The notes beneath the pieces are model-generated. The model saw nothing but the letters and a program-made list of their open reading frames with translations, searched no databases and was not told the origin of the DNA. Of a stretch of 64,000 bases of DNA, positions 1 to 56,169 are shown in pieces (the first letter of the stretch is position 1; every line of letters begins with the position of its first letter). Where the stretch lies: the NCBI GenBank assembly GCA_031002005.1, contig JARYHS010013630.1:32203504-32267503 (forward strand), in the 5' to 3' direction. The stretch comes from Vandiemenella viatica. Lineage: Eukaryota; Arthropoda; Insecta; Orthoptera; Morabidae. Made by a program: the position numbers and the translations under genes.

Positions 1-195
1 GACAGAATGATTTGTTCAGCAGAAAATGTATTTTTTCAGAAAGTGGATGGAGTTAATTGGAAAAACAACATAAAATCAGAGGCGATAAAATCTGTAAGAG
101 TTCCTACTTTTGCTCCTGCCTATATGATACCTGATCTAAAATCTGTTGAAGCATACCGTAGCTCGCAACTAGAAGCTGTGCCTAGGGAAATGTAA
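1..195 (+). other. Unassigned open reading frame, open at the left edge
   Basis: A frame with no stop runs from the window edge to a TAA at 193-195, about 64 codons in AT-rich DNA. I recognise no domain, signal peptide or membrane segment. It could be the tail of a transposon gene, a host exon or chance. No splice site or repeat border explains it. Confidence 0.15.
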
Positions 196-1929
196 AATTT
201 TAAGTGAAGGAAGTATTGGCAATAAAGTGTGTGATTTTTTATCTACATGTTCAACAATCGTTTGATTTTGTAAAACAAGAATGGGGAGCGTTGCTCAGAA
301 TTCTAATTATTATATGGAATGGAAATTACAATCAAAAACAAATGATGAGCCTGAAAGAATACCTTTTACCAATGATGTTTGAAGCCTGAATTCTGCTAAT
401 GGATTTTCTATGTCCAATAGAAATACCACATCATTTCTCTGAAGGAATGAGTGTTTTGTGATGTATGTATGAGACTATAGGTTGGAATTGTGTGGGCCAC
501 ATTATGCTGAATTTAGGTTGGCTCAATGGTAAGCATGAGGAAAAGAAGCCTATTACGTTCGCTTTAGCTGATCTTTGGCTAGAATAGTAAATTTTATTTG
601 CACTTAAAAGAGAAAAATTAATGTGCCCACAATTCTCTTTATATAAAGCATTGCACATATTTTATACTGTGAAGAGTCTGACTTTAAATGGCTAGATATA
701 GAAAGAAACTGATAAAGGATTTATGCAAACATCACACAATATAATAGAGAAATATTTATTTTGTTTAGGGAAGATTTTAGGAAAATGTTTGTTTTGATTT
801 TGCAGAGTACAAAACGATATGTCCACATGATGATTGTTTGGTATCTAGAAGTAACCTGTTTAGCGATGCAATGCCACCAGTCTAATGAATTTTTCTATTC
901 GCAGGTTCAAATGGAATAGTGGAAAATAAATTTTCCATCTTTTCTTGTTATAGTTTTTCCTTAATTCAGTAATGTTGAAATAACCCAAAAATGGTGAGGG
1001 CTGCAACATAAAGAAGCTTTTGTCTTTTTCTATAGACGCAGTGTTACTATTCCCACATCAAAGAAACAGCTTGTTGCAGACAGCTGAAAGCTGGAGTAGG
1101 GAAAAGTCTTGAATTAGATGTCACATTTCATAAAATAACAGCGGAAGTTCTTAACAATTTCCCTACATAACTTATTATGTTTTATATATAAATATATCAC
1201 CAGATCGAAGCATAACAAACAGGAGAGCAGTCACCAAATATTTTGATGAACTGCTGGATAAAACAGCATAAGAAGTTAATCAAATGTGAGAATTGACATG
1301 TTTCCTCTGAATGAATTATGAGCACAAAATGATACAGTTAACTACAGAACCATTCTAATAAGATGCACACAGTTCAAAGGCAAGTGGCAAAATGAGTAAG
1401 ACCATAAATCAATGCTATACATTTATCACCTCCATGTAGCAGCAGAAAAGATGTCTTCAGATTAAGACTTAAAAACAAATAGGATAGAGTAAATCATGTC
1501 TCACCAGTAATTGAGATTATTTGCTGATGGCCAAGCAAAAACATACTGTCAGGAAATAGATCAAAAGCCTCCCATTCCTCAGGCTATACAGCAAGCATTC
1601 CAGAAGGGGAACAACGATACAATCTACTTGGTTCAAAGTATGAAATGATAATATCAAATTACACAAAGAGAATATAGAATACACAAATTCGGATGCAGAA
1701 TATTAGGAAAAGAATTGTACATACAAACAAAGACACCACAAAAATCATTTTTGTTTTTGATACTATTACACAGGTGTATAGGCTCAGAACAATGGAAGGA
1801 AGGAAGGCAGGCAGTGAATGTTAGCTTTATTCATACCATGACAGCCATGGTGAAATTCATTACAGTAAAGCTGAGGATGCTGCCAAATGAACGATTTAAC
1901 AAACACACTCAAGACAGTTGAAGTTGGAA
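196..1929. other. Gene-free AT-rich stretch
   Basis: I see no conserved coding segment, RNA gene or element border here. Short frames on both strands lack recognisable motifs. It may hold decayed repeats. The missing 3' exon of CNNM could lie here or beyond the left edge, but I could not identify it. Confidence 0.4.
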
Positions 1930-2056
1930 TTCATGAAGGGCAAAAATAGGTGGGTGATGAAAAATCATGACATGGAAAAGTGGAGTTGTAAGAATATTGC
2001 CACCAATGGATGTGCATACATCATAATTGAAATTAAAATTAAATTAAATTAAATGG
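1930..2056 (+). mobile_element. CR1-like LINE, 3'-end fragment
   Basis: A degraded copy of the 3' end seen many times in this window: a 'gggcaaaaataggtgggtg' segment, then 'attgccacc' and a tail of AAATT-type repeats. Only the last ~130 bp are present, as expected for a 5'-truncated LINE. No coding capacity. Confidence 0.6.
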
Positions 2057-2493
2057 ACGCCCATTTTCAAAGAATACACAAGCAGTTGACTGGTTCACAA
2101 TGACCCAGACTAGCTTGGCTTCTGAACGAGAAACACTTGCTGATTGTTCACTAACAACATTCGATTAGGAATAGGACAACTCACCATTAAATAAATTTAT
2201 TTTACACTTTAAAGGGAGAAGACATCTAGATGATCCACACACAAGAACAAGTGTAGGGGAGTTTTCAACCTAATTCTACCTGTAATTAATGCACTTCAAC
2301 AGGGATTGTACTAGATATATTAGGCCACTCATACAGTGTTGTATAAAAATTGAATTGATAATTTACGAGGTACATAGATGGTGTGCTAATTATCTAGTAC
2401 AATACCAATTTCAATTCATGAGAATATCCATAATTACTTACTTGACACAATGCACGATGTTAAGTTAAGGGATAGAAATGATAAATCTAATAT

Positions 2494-3897
2494 ACAGGGT
2501 GATTCAAAAAGAATACCACAACTTTAGGAATTTAAAACTCTGCAACGACAAAAGGCAGAGCTAAGCACTATCTGTCGGCGAATTAAGGGAGCTATAAAGT
2601 TTTATTTAGTTGTACATTTGTTCGCTTGAGGCGCTGTTGACTAGGCATCAGCGTCAGTTGATGCTAAGATGGCGACCGCTCAACAGAAAGCTTTTTGAGT
2701 TATTGAGTACGGCAGAAGTGAATCGACGACAGTTGTTCAGCGTGCATTTCGAACGAAGTATGGTGTTAAACCTCCTGATAGGTGGTGTATTAAACGTTGG
2801 TATAAACAGTTTACAGAGAATAGGTGTTTGTGCAAAGGGAAAAGTTGTGGACGGCCGAGAACGAGTGATGAAAATGTAGCACGCATCCAGCAAGCATTTG
2901 TTCGCAGCCCAGGAAAATCGACCCGCAGAGCTAGCAGAGAGCTGCAAATTCCACAATCAACTGTATGGAGAGTCCTACGAAACAGGTTAGTTATGAAACC
3001 TTATCGTCTGAAATTGGTTCAAGCACTGTCTGCAGCTGATAAGATTAAAAGATTCGATTTCTGTGATTTTATCCTTGCTCAAATGGAAACAGATGAATCT
3101 TTCATTTCAAAGATTGTGTTTAGTGATGAAGCAACTTTCCACACTAACGGGAAAGTCAACCATCACAATGTCCATATATGGGGCACTGAGAATCCGCGGG
3201 AAACAACTCAGTATGAACGTGACTCGCCTAAGGTGAACGTTTTCTGTGCCATTTCAGCCAATAAAGTTTTTGGTCCCTTTTTCTTCGAAGGTGCTACTGT
3301 AACTGGACTACAGTATCTGGAGATGTTAGAGAATTGGCTGTTCCCTCAGCTCGAACAAGAAGGACAACAATTCATATTTCAGCAGGATGGAGCGTCACCA
3401 CATTGGCACTTATCTGTCCGTACCTACCTGAACGTCAACTACCCGAGGCGATGGATCGGCCGCCAGGCAGCCCGTGACAGAGCACTTCATCACTGGCCTC
3501 CAAGAAGCCTTGATCTTACCCCCTGTGATTTTTTCTTATAGGGGTATGTTAAGGATATGGTGTTTCGGCCACCTCTCCCAGCCACCATTGATGATTTGAA
3601 ACGAGAAATAACAGCAACTATCCAAACTGTTACGCCTGATATGCTACAGAGAGTGTGGAGTATCGGGTTGATATTGCTCGAGTGTCTGCAGGGGGCCATA
3701 TTGAACATCTCTGAACTTGTTTTTGAGTGAAAAAAAACCTTTTTAAATACTCTTTGTAATGATGTATAACAGAAGGTTATATTATGTTTCTTTCATTAAA
3801 TACACATTTTTAATGTTGTGTTATTTTTATTGAATCACCCTGTATATTAGATTCCATTCATTTTAAAGTTGTGGTATTTTTATTGAATCACCCTGTA
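2494..3897 (+). mobile_element. Tc1/mariner-superfamily DNA transposon
   Basis: The left terminal repeat begins 'acagggtgattcaaaaagaa' near 2495, next to TA. The matching inverted end, 'ttgaatcaccctgta', ends at 3844. A second copy of that right end follows 53 bp later, ending at 3897. The second copy matches the left end better (it keeps 'aaagttgtggta'), so the true right border is probably 3897. Outside the ends, 'aatctaata' and 'tattagatt' are also inverted copies, so the terminal repeat may be longer or the target was palindromic. The interior is a broken transposase gene. Confidence 0.85.
2669..3714 (+). pseudogene. Broken transposase, Tc1/mariner superfamily
   Basis: The ATG at 2669 opens MATAQQKAF, the start of a common arthropod transposase family. 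A helix-turn-helix N-terminus ('STVWRVLRNR', about 2950) precedes the DDE domain. Catalytic context is visible at 'FSDEATFH' (about 3121), 'QQDGASPHWH' (about 3383) and 'DLTPCDFFL' (about 3515). Three lesions kill it: TGA at 2696-2698, TAG at 3539-3541 where the family usually has Trp, and an apparent one-base loss near 3657, after which the C-terminal 'GGHIEHL' ending lies in another frame and stops at 3712-3714. Family membership is clear from the motifs; the subfamily is uncertain. Any mobility would depend on enzyme supplied elsewhere. Confidence 0.85.
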
Positions 3898-4589
3898 TAT
3901 TAGATTCCATTCATGTGTAATGAACCGTGATTTTTACATTCAGGACATGTGAACATTTTTTTTTATAATGTCATATTGTAACAGCCCTCAAACCTAGACT
4001 GTAAATGGTATTGTATTTTATGAAGCATTAGTAGCAAGCTAGAGGTTGAGTGAATATGATCTTGTATGTTTTTCTTGCAATTTACTGTAAATCGGTGTAA
4101 ATGAACTTTGTTTTATGAAAAAAAATTATGTAAATACTGTTTAATATGTTTAAAGACAGAACTATGCAAGAGAATTGCTTAAATGTTTGTAATTCCAAGT
4201 ATTAAAGTGTTTAAAGGATGATTTACTACAGTTTAAAATGTTTTATGTGGAAAATTTTGATTGTTTTTAATTGTTTAAATATTGTTACAGTTTGAGAAAT
4301 ATCCATTGGTAGCCTTTGTTATGTTCTAGAACTTCCTGTGAAACTTACATAAAGCGAGTGGCAGACTCAGTTGACACTGTTTATGGAGACAGTTTACGAA
4401 CACAGTTTTACATTTAGTTGAAACTTTTGCGTGCATGGCAGTATTGTCTTTGGAAGTAGTATTGACACTAATCACTGGAGTTTGTCTTTACATGTGATGT
4501 GACCAGTATCTTTGAAGTCCGATGGCTTTACGAGAAATAAAAACAAGTTATATTTGAAACCGTATCGTGGACTAATTATTTCATCTACA
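3898..4589. other. Gene-free AT-rich stretch between transposons
   Basis: This lies between the mariner-type element and the Helitron. It repeats the 'tagattccattca' flank of the first right end, then becomes AT-rich DNA without recognisable coding or RNA signals. Confidence 0.5.
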
Positions 4590-5799
4590 TCTACACAAAT
4601 GAGAAAGTTTGGATGTACTTCTGGAATCAATCACGCCTTAATAACTCAACATATGTAAATGAAATTTGGCATGAAGTCAGTTAATTATGTGCAAAGTGAC
4701 ACAGGATAGATTTTACCCCACAAAAACACCTAGTTCTTTTAGAAATTGCCATTAATATCAATTCGCAAACAACAAAAAGTTTCCTACTTCGTAGATAGCA
4801 ATGTTACTTTTACTCTTTGTTCTATACGTAAATTGCAAACACTACTTTTCAGAAATAAAAGCAAAAACCTTCTTACGTATGCAAGTTTGTGTTTAGTTTA
4901 AAAGCCATAAAACCGATGCATTTGACAAATAATAGTTTGGAAGCAGGAAATGTTAATCTGTACTTAACCTTAAATTAAAAAACAGGAAGGTACTTTTATT
5001 AAGTTGGCAAAGAAATGTTTTCATTTGCGTACATAAAATAGTATGACATATCAAATATTACACCATAATTTCGTTCGTAATATATACATCATAATAAATG
5101 TGAAAAACCAAAGTTTGGAAAAAAAACAACAACGTAAAATGCTACGAGTATACCAGCACGAAACTCGGTTCACTGAAAGTGCAAAACGGTCGTGCCCGAA
5201 ATGTCGTATTTATAAAAATGTAAACGATTCCATTCTATCTCGGTTTAATTTATTTCCTGTTTCTTTTTTGTTACTATATAGTCTCTGTATTACAAATTAT
5301 TTTTGCCAAAATTTAAAAAATAACTAACCCTTTTTATTTATTCTTTAAATTTTTTGTACAATTAGTAGAGACTATGATTTACAAAACAGTGCTTTTTACT
5401 TCCTGTTCAATATTCTGCAAATATCAATCGAATCCTATACTTAAAATGAATGAATTCAATGGGATAATGTAGAAATTTATTATTTCATGAAGTAACACCG
5501 GAAGTCGTTTACAACACAATGCACCTCATTTACACGGAGCTTATGAAAGCTGCTTATTGATTACTAATAATAACTTAATTCCTTTTAAGGGAAATGAACA
5601 TATGTGGGCCACTTAGGTATTTAATTGCTTTTTGAATGTTAGTATTTTTTGGATATTTATTGCTAATGTTTTGAGTTTACATTAATTAAATCTATATTGA
5701 TTTTTAGTCGCTACACTTAAAATTAGTAATTTTAAGAGATGTCAGGCAAACGAATGGAAAATCTTTCAAAGAAATGTTAGGAAACTAGTTCTATGATAA

Positions 5800-7018
5800 T
5801 AGCAAAAACCCAGGAGACAAATCCTCAAGCAGAGCTGCAAAGGATTGAGCAGTTCACATGTCTTGCGGCTTCTGCGGCTGATGAATTGCCGGAGCAGTCG
5901 CAAGTTGGGCGACAACAGCAAACTGAACACTTGGTGTCGGGATGGTCTGCCGAGACACGAGGAAAAACGTGAGCTCAGTGTTAAGAGCAAGCCGAACGGC
6001 AATCGATCTTAAGAGCTGCTGAAACACCGAAGCAAACAAAAAGGTGGAGACAACAACACGCCATATATTTGGCATTGAAACACCCAAACACACGTGAGCT
6101 CGGCGAGAAGAACAATCCATCCATCAAGAGCTACTGAAACACCGGAACAAATGAAAAATCGACGACAACAGAACGCCGCATATTTGGCATCACCACGAGC
6201 TGCTGCAACTTTGGAACAATCGTGAGCTAGGCGACATCAGCATGGTATGGAACCATTGAAACAGCTGTTTTCTAACAAAACAGATGAATCACGGCGCTTT
6301 TTGAATCTTATCAGAAATTATTATTCCTGCTTCCATATGACATCTTTTGGAACCGAAAGAATTGTTGCAAAGCAAGGATTTTCACCGTCATTTACTATCC
6401 AGGGGCAAGTATATGACTGAATTGGATCTATGCTTCCTTCGTCGAATACGAAACCACAGTTTTTACAGATATATTTCATGGGCGATGAAGAAGCAGAAAC
6501 TGAAAGATGTTATAGAATTATTTAAGGGACTGAGAGAGAAATCATACAAAAATTAGAACGGGTATTACACGACAACAATGCCTTGGTTAGGGAATTCAAA
6601 ACGGCTTTGGAGAACATGCCCGAAGTTAGGACCGGTGTTAGGGGGGGGGGGGGGTTGAGTGGGTTAAATGTACCCTGGCCTGCCAGGCTAATGGGGGGCC
6701 CGAATACCGGCTGTAGGGGCCACCCACTTGACCTAAAAAAAACTGCTTACCCCGGGCCCAAAAATCCTGGAGCCCGCCCTGCCTGAAGTAACCTGCAAGG
6801 TAGTGATCCACCCCGACCGCATGCCATGAGGACAACACGAGAGATGTTACAACGCATCGTATCGACGAGTTACAAGATCGCGTTACTCCTACCGGGCATA
6901 GGGGACCTAAAGTTCAACGTCAAATCAGAACCACGTGAGCATTCTGGCGTACTTCACATCACACAACAACCTGTGCCAGAGGTGAAAGTCGAGCTTAGAA
7001 CCTATGAAAATCCTCGCT
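5800..7018 (+). pseudogene. Helitron Rep/helicase N-terminal region, decayed
   Basis: Two features identify it. At 5990-6240 there are repeats of the type 'R-A-x-E-T-P-E-Q-x-x-x-R-R-Q-Q', known from the N-terminus of animal Helitron proteins. At 6290-6620 is a stretch resembling the Helitron_like_N domain (around 'FSPSFTIQGQVYD', about 6380). The following 'KVVIHPD' segment is cut by the insert at 6627-6786. Frames change several times and stops interrupt. Neither the HUH nickase motif nor the helicase remains. The copy at 46.3-47.5 kb keeps a longer frame around 'VVIHPDHVPQGQHERCYN'. Confidence 0.75.
6627..6786. mobile_element. Short GC-rich MITE-like insertion
   Basis: Comparison with the other Helitron copy shows about 160 extra bases here, starting with a G run and ending 'gagcccgccctgcct'. 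The flanks repeat as 'gaagtta' and 'gaagtaa', suggesting a target duplication. The ends are weakly inverted ('aggaccgg' against 'aggcaggg'). This fits a small hAT-type MITE; the terminal repeats are poor. Confidence 0.5.
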
Positions 7019-7145
7019 GAGACTGGGATTCAAGCTGGGGACTTTTCCATCTCCAGTTGGAAGCCCTAACCACTGAGCGTCACGACCTCTCAAGAAAATC
7101 TTATAATACAACACCTACGCGGACAAAGTCATGGGTAACTGCTAG

Positions 7146-7999
7146 TATATAATAAACCACAAGACACCTAATAATATTTTTACATACTATCTTTAGTTGA
7201 GTCATGTCCTGTGGACATAAGCTTATGATTACAATATGTAACTTGTTAATTGTATCTTTGTAACAAGAGATTTTAATGTTGGTTTGACACATTTTCTTTC
7301 CCCAATGTTGATCACGTGACAAATGCTGGCAGATTGATAAGCATAATTCAATTGTCACCATCATTGTAGCATAATAGCATACAAAGTAGTAATTGTTAGT
7401 TTTTTTTAAAAAAAATACTGATTGGTAATAATCTCATGAGATTTGTTGTCTGGATAAATAAACTTTGGTATGAAAATAATTGCAAACATTCCAACAGATG
7501 TTAAATCTCGAGAGTATTGGTACATTTACTACAAAAATTATGTGGAATACTGCCACCATGTCGGATAAGGATTTAAATTCTTATGGTAATAATTTTAAAC
7601 CATGTGTGCAGGATTTAATGGATCTATCACTTCGTTTGTGTATCTGATGACAAAATAATTATGCAGCGCCAGTGTAAGAACAAAAGAATTTTATGGGCAG
7701 AAAATAGATGGTGTTGCACAACAGTGCATAGCCTGCCAAGAATCCAAACCCTTGTCATGAAGGTATATTGTTTTATTAGTCATGTACTGATGCCTGGTAA
7801 CACGTGTAATAAGCATATTTGGAAGTGGCTCCAAAGTTCAGGGTGTGAGACGTGTGTGAAAACTTGGATGAAACGCTAATAAGGGCATTTATGGTACGAA
7901 TTTCCTAAAAATTTTAAATGTTTTTCTTGATACAGGTAAATAAAAAGTGACACAACAATGCAAGCAGCCATTATGGGACAGCAGAAGTATCATAACAAT
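7146..7999. other. Gene-free AT-rich stretch
   Basis: No coding, RNA or repeat signal that I can support. Confidence 0.4.
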
Positions 8000-8114
8000 C
8001 AGTGCAAGATCTAGGGTAGTTTAAACCAGGGTGCTTGCCTCAGTCGGCATCTTCAGTGCGGTGGCAATCTGACAGTTTTTGCCCCAGCTCAGAAAATTTC
8101 TAGATCCGCCACTG
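8000..8114. mobile_element. Small hAT-like MITE (candidate)
   Basis: About 115 bp bounded by 'cagtgcaagatctaggg' and, inverted, 'cagtggcggatctagaaa'. CAGTGGCG-type ends are typical of hAT MITEs, and a related 'cagtggtggatctagg' motif recurs at 55524. No clean 8-bp duplication is left. Confidence 0.45.
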
Positions 8115-8225
8115 CAAACAAGCAAGGTTTGCTGTGAGCTAAGGAATGGAGAGGGAAAGAAAGATGCTAGCTGATGTGAGAGGAACACACTTAGCACTGA
8201 GTCAGGCATGTTGACTTTGAACTGG

Positions 8226-8462
8226 TTTTTTATGGCTTTACACCTCATCGACGTTGAGATCGTTAGAGGCAGGAAATGACTGGGTACAAGGAATGGGAAT
8301 GAATTCAGCCACAGCCTTTTGTAGGAAGCATACTGGCATTTGCCTAGAGTGATCTGGGGAAACCATGGTAAATCAAAATCTGGATGGCTGGACAGGGATT
8401 TGAACCCGCGTCCTCCCGAATGCGAGGCCAGAACATTAGCCGTTCACCCACCATGCTCAGTT
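8226..8462 (-). mobile_element. tRNA-derived SINE with 11-bp target duplication
   Basis: Read on the minus strand, the head has an A-box-like segment, a B box 'gggttcaaatccc' and 'cctcgcattcgggagg'. The body and tail (toward 8226) end in a short A run. The 11-bp sequence 'ctttgaactgg' flanks it exactly at 8215-8225 and 8463-8473, the mark of LINE-driven insertion. Body phrases such as 'ggcatttgcctagagtgat' recur in the copy at 10519-10749. Confidence 0.85.
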
Positions 8463-8473
8463 CTTTGAACTGG

Positions 8474-9287
8474 TCACCTTAGATATAACACAAGGTGATG
8501 AGGCCTTGGATTTGTGTTTCTAGGGATGCACCAGCTGTCAACTTTCCTGGATGGATAACGCAGCCTGCCCAGACATCATGTTGTGCCATTTCATCATAAC
8601 CAACTTCTTATAGCAGTTTCTTGCAGCATGATATGTCAAGATGGTAAAAAAAAAACTCTCACTCATTTATGTGACATTTGCAACAATTCTGCAACTACAT
8701 AGTGGCTCCAAGGCATGATATCTATAGGAATCTAGCTTGTTACATTCAATTACATGTTATTGATATAAAAAAAATTTGTTTAGTAATTGGGAAAAAATTC
8801 ATTTATTGTGAAATAAATTCATTATTATGAACCTTTATTTATTTATCCCACATGTCACAAAAATGAAATGTACAGAAAATAATATCCATGATCAATTTTA
8901 ATTCACTGGAGAGTTCGTTTGCTGCTTGGTGTCCCATGCTGTATGATCAGAAAGTTTTTTTTATAAAACTAGTAACACTACAGCAGAGATTATCAAAATA
9001 ACAATCTACTCAAGAAATTAAGATTTGTGTTTTCTAAGTTCAAATAAATAAATTCAGATTTTGCTTAAGAAGAAAATTTCCTCACGCCTTTGGATATAAA
9101 TTCGACATGTTGCAATAACAATTAGAAACTGTCTGGTTCCTGTATTATCTTACATAGCCATGTCAATTGCAACAAAGAAGACAATACACCAAAAGTAGAA
9201 GGACATTGAGTGCTATATAACATCAAAGTTAATTTAGAGTTTGGGTTTAATTATTGAAACTGGATAACTTTTGGATAGATTTCTTAC
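8474..9287. other. CNNM intron or 3' flank
   Basis: No gene or recognisable repeat. It lies downstream, on the minus strand, of the last exon I can recognise. Confidence 0.4.
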
Positions 9288-53284
<43,997 letters not shown>

Positions 53285-53469
53285 TCTTATATATATATAA
53301 ATGGATGGGATGTTGGTATGAATATCCAGGATTAATAGATGTTGACACAGTTTGACCAATCACCATGAAAGTTGGCACATATATGTATTTTTTCAGAGAG
53401 AAGGTTTCTAACCAAACAAAATTTTTAAAAAAACTTTGTCTTCCCCTTTACAGCCCTTAATTTGTATAC

Positions 53470-54044
53470 AAACCCACAGTTTTTATCCGATTTTGATGGA
53501 ACTTTACTAACGTATACTTTAAAACAAACAGGAAGATACTGTTTACATTTGATTTGCAAAAGCCCAATCCCTCTTTCCCTTTCCCCTGCCTCTCTTAATT
53601 TCCAATGGGTTTTTTTTTTTTTTTTTTTTTAGAAACCCACAGTTTTTATTAGTTTTCGATGGAACAGTGCACACATATACCTTAAAACAAAGAGAAATAC
53701 ATTGCCTACATTCTGTTTATAAAACCCAACCACTCACCCCCCCCCCCCCCCACACACACACACACCTTTTTCCCCATTTAAGCTCTGCGAATGTTTTTTA
53801 TGCAAAGCTATAGTTTTTATCCAATTTCAATGGAACTTTGCATATACCGTATATGCTTTAAAATAAAGAGAAAAATACTGTCCACATTAGTTTTACAAAA
53901 ACCAAAATACTTTCCCCCATTACACACCCTTAATTTTTGCCAGTGTTCTTTATGCATATCCACAGTTTTTATCTGATATCAATGGAACTTTGCACATGGA
54001 TACTTTAAATCAAACAGAAAAATACTGTCTACATTTGCAGACAA

Positions 54045-54045
<1 letters not shown>
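53470..54045 (+). repeat. Degenerate tandem repeat, unit ~165 bp
   Basis: Four units share 'cacagtttttatccgatttt', 'gatggaactttgcacat', 'tactttaaaacaaacag' and 'tactgtctacattt'. T, C and CA runs expand between units (53610-53631, 53738-53764). A further partial unit at 54600-54670 continues the array beyond the nested LINE. Confidence 0.75.
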
Positions 54046-54047
<2 letters not shown>

Positions 54048-54083
<36 letters not shown>

Positions 54084-54590
54084 ATATTCTTACAATGACG
54101 ACTCAGTATATATATTCTCTAATGTGCTTTGTCATACAACATTTAACCTGTTTAAATTCACAGGTACACAATTTCAATAAAAGAAACAGAAATAACTTGC
54201 ACAAAATTTAAACTTCTCTGTCATTAGCACAAAGAGGAGTTAATTACTCTGGGATACATTTGTTTAACAAACTTCCCAAGAGTATAAAACAGTTTGCAGA
54301 TAATAAAGATATATTTAAAGAAAAAGTGAGAGATTACCTTATTGGCAACTCCTTCTACTCCATACAAGAATTTGAATAAAATAATTTATTATATTCAATA
54401 TAACCTTTTATAAAACTCAGTTGTAAACATTTTTATTCCCTTTGTCTTTGTCATGTATAATTGTTTTCGGTATGATTATGACTCATATTGCATTTATCTG
54501 AATTAACGATGACATGTTTCACATCCCAGAGGATGTTCCTCTGCAGGGACTCATGGAACACAACTGGTAATAAATAAATAAAATAAATAC
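54048..54590 (+). mobile_element. Jockey-type LINE, 3' end nested in the tandem array
   Basis: The final coding block is readable at 54237-54380: 'GVNYSGIHLFNKLPKSIKQF', 'KDIFKEKVRDYLIGNSFYS' and a stop. A 3' untranslated end and an AATA-rich tail to 54590 follow. A T run marks the left edge. Different from the CR1-like family. Confidence 0.75.
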
Positions 54591-55451
54591 TAAAGCTCAA
54601 CCCCTTTCCCCCTTCACCTGCAGCGCTTTTAATTTCCAATGTTCTTTATAGAAACTCACAGTTTTAAATCCCGTAAAAATTAACTCCAATGTTTATAAGT
54701 TATGCCAGAATATTCATACAATAAATGTGTCCTAATGTCTGAACATATACATGAGATTTTAACTTGGTCCCCAAGCTTTCATGTTGTGAAAACCCATTAA
54801 AAATCTTGAATTCTGTGAGATGCCAGAACAAACAGATATGGTCCAGATGTATCTGGTATGTATTAATGCCCAGATGGTACATGTTTCGATTATCGAGCAG
54901 CAACTTTAACAGATGATGTGGACTAATGCTTAACAAGTACATCAGATTTTAACTTGTACCTCAATCTTTCAAATGTTAAAACCCATTAAAAATCTGTATT
55001 TCCTATGTTATGGTGTAACAAACAGATATATTTTAGATACAGATTTATGTATGTGGTATGTAACAATGTCCGGATAGTACATGTTTCGATTATATAGCAG
55101 GGACGTTAACAGATGTTATCATTAAATTGAAATGCAGGAGCACAATGTAAACTGTCTTCACAGCATCCAGTTCACTCCATTCTGGGAATTGTTGGATATA
55201 TAAATGTTTAGCTTACTTCTGGAAATGGCTGGTGCCAAATTAATGAAACTTGGAATGCATGATTCACATCGGAAATATAAAAATAATGAATGGGTAAATC
55301 AATCCCAATTAGACTGGTCAATACTGGGTACTCTGCTAGTATATTCAAATTACTGTCTTTCTCCCATTCCCTGCACAAGCATGTTTTACATCTTGCTTAC
55401 TTTCAACAATGTAGGGCAAAAATTCTATACCACTTAGTAGGTAACAGTACC

Positions 55452-55670
55452 CAGGACAGCCGCTAGGTGTTTGAGCGCCCGCGTGCAATACCGATTATGC
55501 TGCCCCCAGTCTAACTACAGCCAGTGGTGGATCTAGGAATTTTCCGAACCTGGTCAAAAGACTGAGATTGCCACCCTTTCCAACATTATTTGCCACCCCC
55601 ATTGTTGCCACCCCGAGTATCGCCGCACGCGTGCGGTGTATGCCTTGCACGCCCGCTTACGGCAGCCCTG
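55452..55670. mobile_element. hAT-type MITE with exact 8-bp duplication
   Basis: 219 bp with inverted ends 'caggacagccgctagg' and 'cagggctgccgtaagc'. ACAGTACC repeats at 55444-55451 and 55671-55678. GC-richer than its surroundings, non-coding. Contains an older 'cagtggtggatctagg' MITE end inside. Confidence 0.9.
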
Positions 55671-55895
55671 ACAGTACCACTGATTTCAAATCTACCCAGA
55701 TTTTATACTGACATATTTATGCTTTGTGAGTGGATATTAAAAATGGATGGCATTTTTGGGATATATATATATTCAGGAGAATCATCAAACAGGATACAGG
55801 TGTATACTGTAACAGCACTTTATGTGTACTTAAATTGATAATTTCCAAAGGCTTACTTCACAAATGCAAGAATGGAGACTTTCCTAGCGTATAAT

Positions 55896-55965
55896 TGCAA
55901 CGAAGTCTTCACGGGTGTACCGCTGGATTGTGTTTTCACATGAAGACTTTGTTGCAGGAGATTAT
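55896..55965. repeat. Imperfect inverted repeat (hairpin)
   Basis: 'gcaacgaagtcttcacg' and 'catgaagactttgttgc' pair with few mismatches around a ~30-nt loop. It resembles a pLTR or MITE fragment but has no partner in the window. Confidence 0.5.
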
Positions 55966-56169
55966 GCTTTTACACTTGTTAGTGAAAGCAATTCCATAAA
56001 ATAAAATAAAAAAATAAAGAAACAGAATACATTCAAACTATACTAATAAGAATTTGCATCCTACCTAGTAAATCTGGGCACTTACATTATAAAAATACTG
56101 CAGAGAAACTTTTTTTGTGTATAGTCCGGTATAATCAAAACTGTTATGTATGGTAATATTAATTCTTTT

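Larger units (their letters stand above)
4590..7145 (+). mobile_element. Helitron, copy A (non-autonomous)
   Basis: The 5' end reads TCTACACAAATGAGAAAG and the 3' end 'gggtaactgCTAG', inserted between A (4589) and T (7146): the TC...CTAG ends and A/T target of Helitrons. The same sequence, inverted and longer, occupies 46291-49824, which fixes both borders. The interior encodes only a decayed N-terminal part of a Helitron Rep/helicase protein; no helicase domain is present. Near the 3' end, about 7020-7095 on the minus strand, is a tRNA-like stretch with an A-box-like 'ctcagtggttag' and B-box-like 'agcttgaatccc'. A GC-rich MITE-like insert lies at 6627-6786. Confidence 0.85.
53285..55339 (+). 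mobile_element. Probable non-autonomous Helitron with internal tandem repeats
   Basis: Begins 'TCTTATATATATATAAATGG' after A (53284) and ends 'gggtactctgCTAG' before T (55340), resembling the ends of the other Helitrons. The interior is a ~165-bp degenerate tandem repeat plus a nested LINE 3' end. No second copy confirms the borders. Confidence 0.5.

Noticed and set aside
53600..54075. CRISPR-like or host satellite array
   Set aside because: The units are degenerate, without spacers of uniform length, and lie in a eukaryotic transposon. Treated as a Helitron-internal tandem repeat.
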